This document shows, one piece after another, positions 14,260-14,698 of a stretch of DNA of 14,698 bases (its first letter is position 1; every line of letters starts with the position of its first letter). Under the pieces are notes generated by a model that was not told the DNA's origin, searched no databases, and saw only the letters and a program-made list of their open reading frames with translations. This DNA is from JACXVD01 sp047975785 (GTDB lineage Bacteria > Pseudomonadota > Alphaproteobacteria > Sphingomonadales > Sphingomonadaceae). Location: assembly GCA_047975785.1 (NCBI GenBank), contig JBKEEC010000222.1, positions 1 to 14,698 of the forward strand, in the 5' to 3' direction. A program made the position numbers and the translations under genes.

Positions 14260-14698
14260 TCACCCCTGCGGTAAAGCGTCGGCCAGAACCGCCGCGCGAA
14301 GCTCCGGGATACCCATCCCTTTTTCTGCGCTGGTGACATGAATTACCGGATAAGCCGCCGGATGTTTACGTGCCTCTGTTTCCACGGCTACGCGCACCTG
14401 TTCCAGCTCGCTGGCCTTGACCTTGTCCGCCTTGGTCAGAACTACGCGATAGCCAACCGCGGCTTCATCAAGCATTTTCATCATGTCCCGGTCAACATCT
14501 TTCAGGCCATGGCGACTGTCCACCAGCACCAGAGTGCGCATCAGCACCTGTCGGCCACGCAAATAACTGCGCACCAGATCTTTCCACCGCTCCACCACTT
14601 TAACCGGCGCTTTGGCAAAGCCATAGCCAGGCATATCCACCAGACGGAACTGCAAGGGATCACCGACATCAAAGAAATTAAGCTCCTGCGTGCGGCCC
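14260..14698 (-). CDS. engB: ribosome biogenesis GTPase EngB/YihA/YsxC (5'-truncated by window end)
   Basis: The C-terminal 145 or so residues of a small TrmE-Era-EngB family GTPase needed for assembly of the large ribosomal subunit. The frame stays open to the window edge (first visible residues GRTQELNFF, the switch I region), so the apparent start at 14655 (TTG) is internal. Motifs seen: G3 DMPGYGFA, characteristic of EngB, G4 LTKADK and G5 TSAEKG. The P-loop (G1) lies outside the window. Convergent with crtB and unrelated to carotenoids. Confidence 0.95.
   Translation of the reverse strand, partial: GRTQELNFFDVGDPLQFRLVDMPGYGFAKAPVKVVERWKDLVRSYLRGRQVLMRTLVLVDSRHGLKDVDRDMMKMLDEAAVGYRVVLTKADKVKASELEQVRVAVETEARKHPAAYPVIHVTSAEKGMGIPELRAAVLADALPQG

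Noticed and set aside
1..14698. Mobile elements, CRISPR arrays, tRNAs
   Set aside because: No transposase or integrase frames, no regularly spaced repeat-spacer units, and no tRNA-like cloverleaf was noticed.

Overview
The window looks like chromosomal DNA from an alphaproteobacterium, most likely one of the Sphingomonadales. Three things point there: a LigM/DesA-type tetrahydrofolate O-demethylase homologue (a family best known from Sphingobium SYK-6), a compact crtY-crtI-crtB carotenoid operon, and densely packed genes with 4-bp ATGA overlaps. Base composition is moderately GC-rich by eye except for one strongly AT-rich regulatory stretch around 6905-7060. The genus cannot be fixed from sequence alone.

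Positions 1-8456 hold a catabolic region for a (probably methoxylated) aromatic or related ring compound. A rightward run starts with the 3' part of a VanA-like Rieske oxygenase. It continues with an FAD oxidoreductase of the phytoene-desaturase superfamily, two small unrecognised proteins and a two-domain VOC/extradiol-dioxygenase-like protein. A leftward operon encodes a GntR/FCD repressor, a cyclase-family (kynurenine-formamidase-like) metal hydrolase, a small VOC protein and a class I O-methyltransferase. The two runs converge on a strong hairpin at 4114-4147. The LigM-like O-demethylase is transcribed divergently from the repressor. The region between them carries four copies of ATGTATCC/GGATACAT in alternating orientation, one lying on the predicted transcription start of the demethylase gene. 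This reads as a ligand-responsive GntR switch. The mix of two demethylation-type enzymes, a methyltransferase, a putative ring-cleavage enzyme and a hydrolase matches no pathway I can name and is the best candidate here for an undescribed system.

Positions 8457-10377 are more ordinary. A pair of YeeE/YedE-type sulfur-transport half proteins overlaps by 4 bp and lies downstream of thiD (thiamine pyrimidine kinase) on the same strand.

Positions 10509-14235 carry crtY, crtI and crtB, each overlapping the next by 4 bp. Together they would turn GGPP into phytoene, lycopene and beta-carotene; no GGPP synthase or hydroxylase/ketolase gene is in view. The window ends in the 3' part of engB (yihA/ysxC), a ribosome-assembly GTPase, convergent with crtB.

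No tRNA, rRNA, CRISPR array, insertion sequence or phage gene was seen, and no gene-free stretch exceeds about 230 bases.
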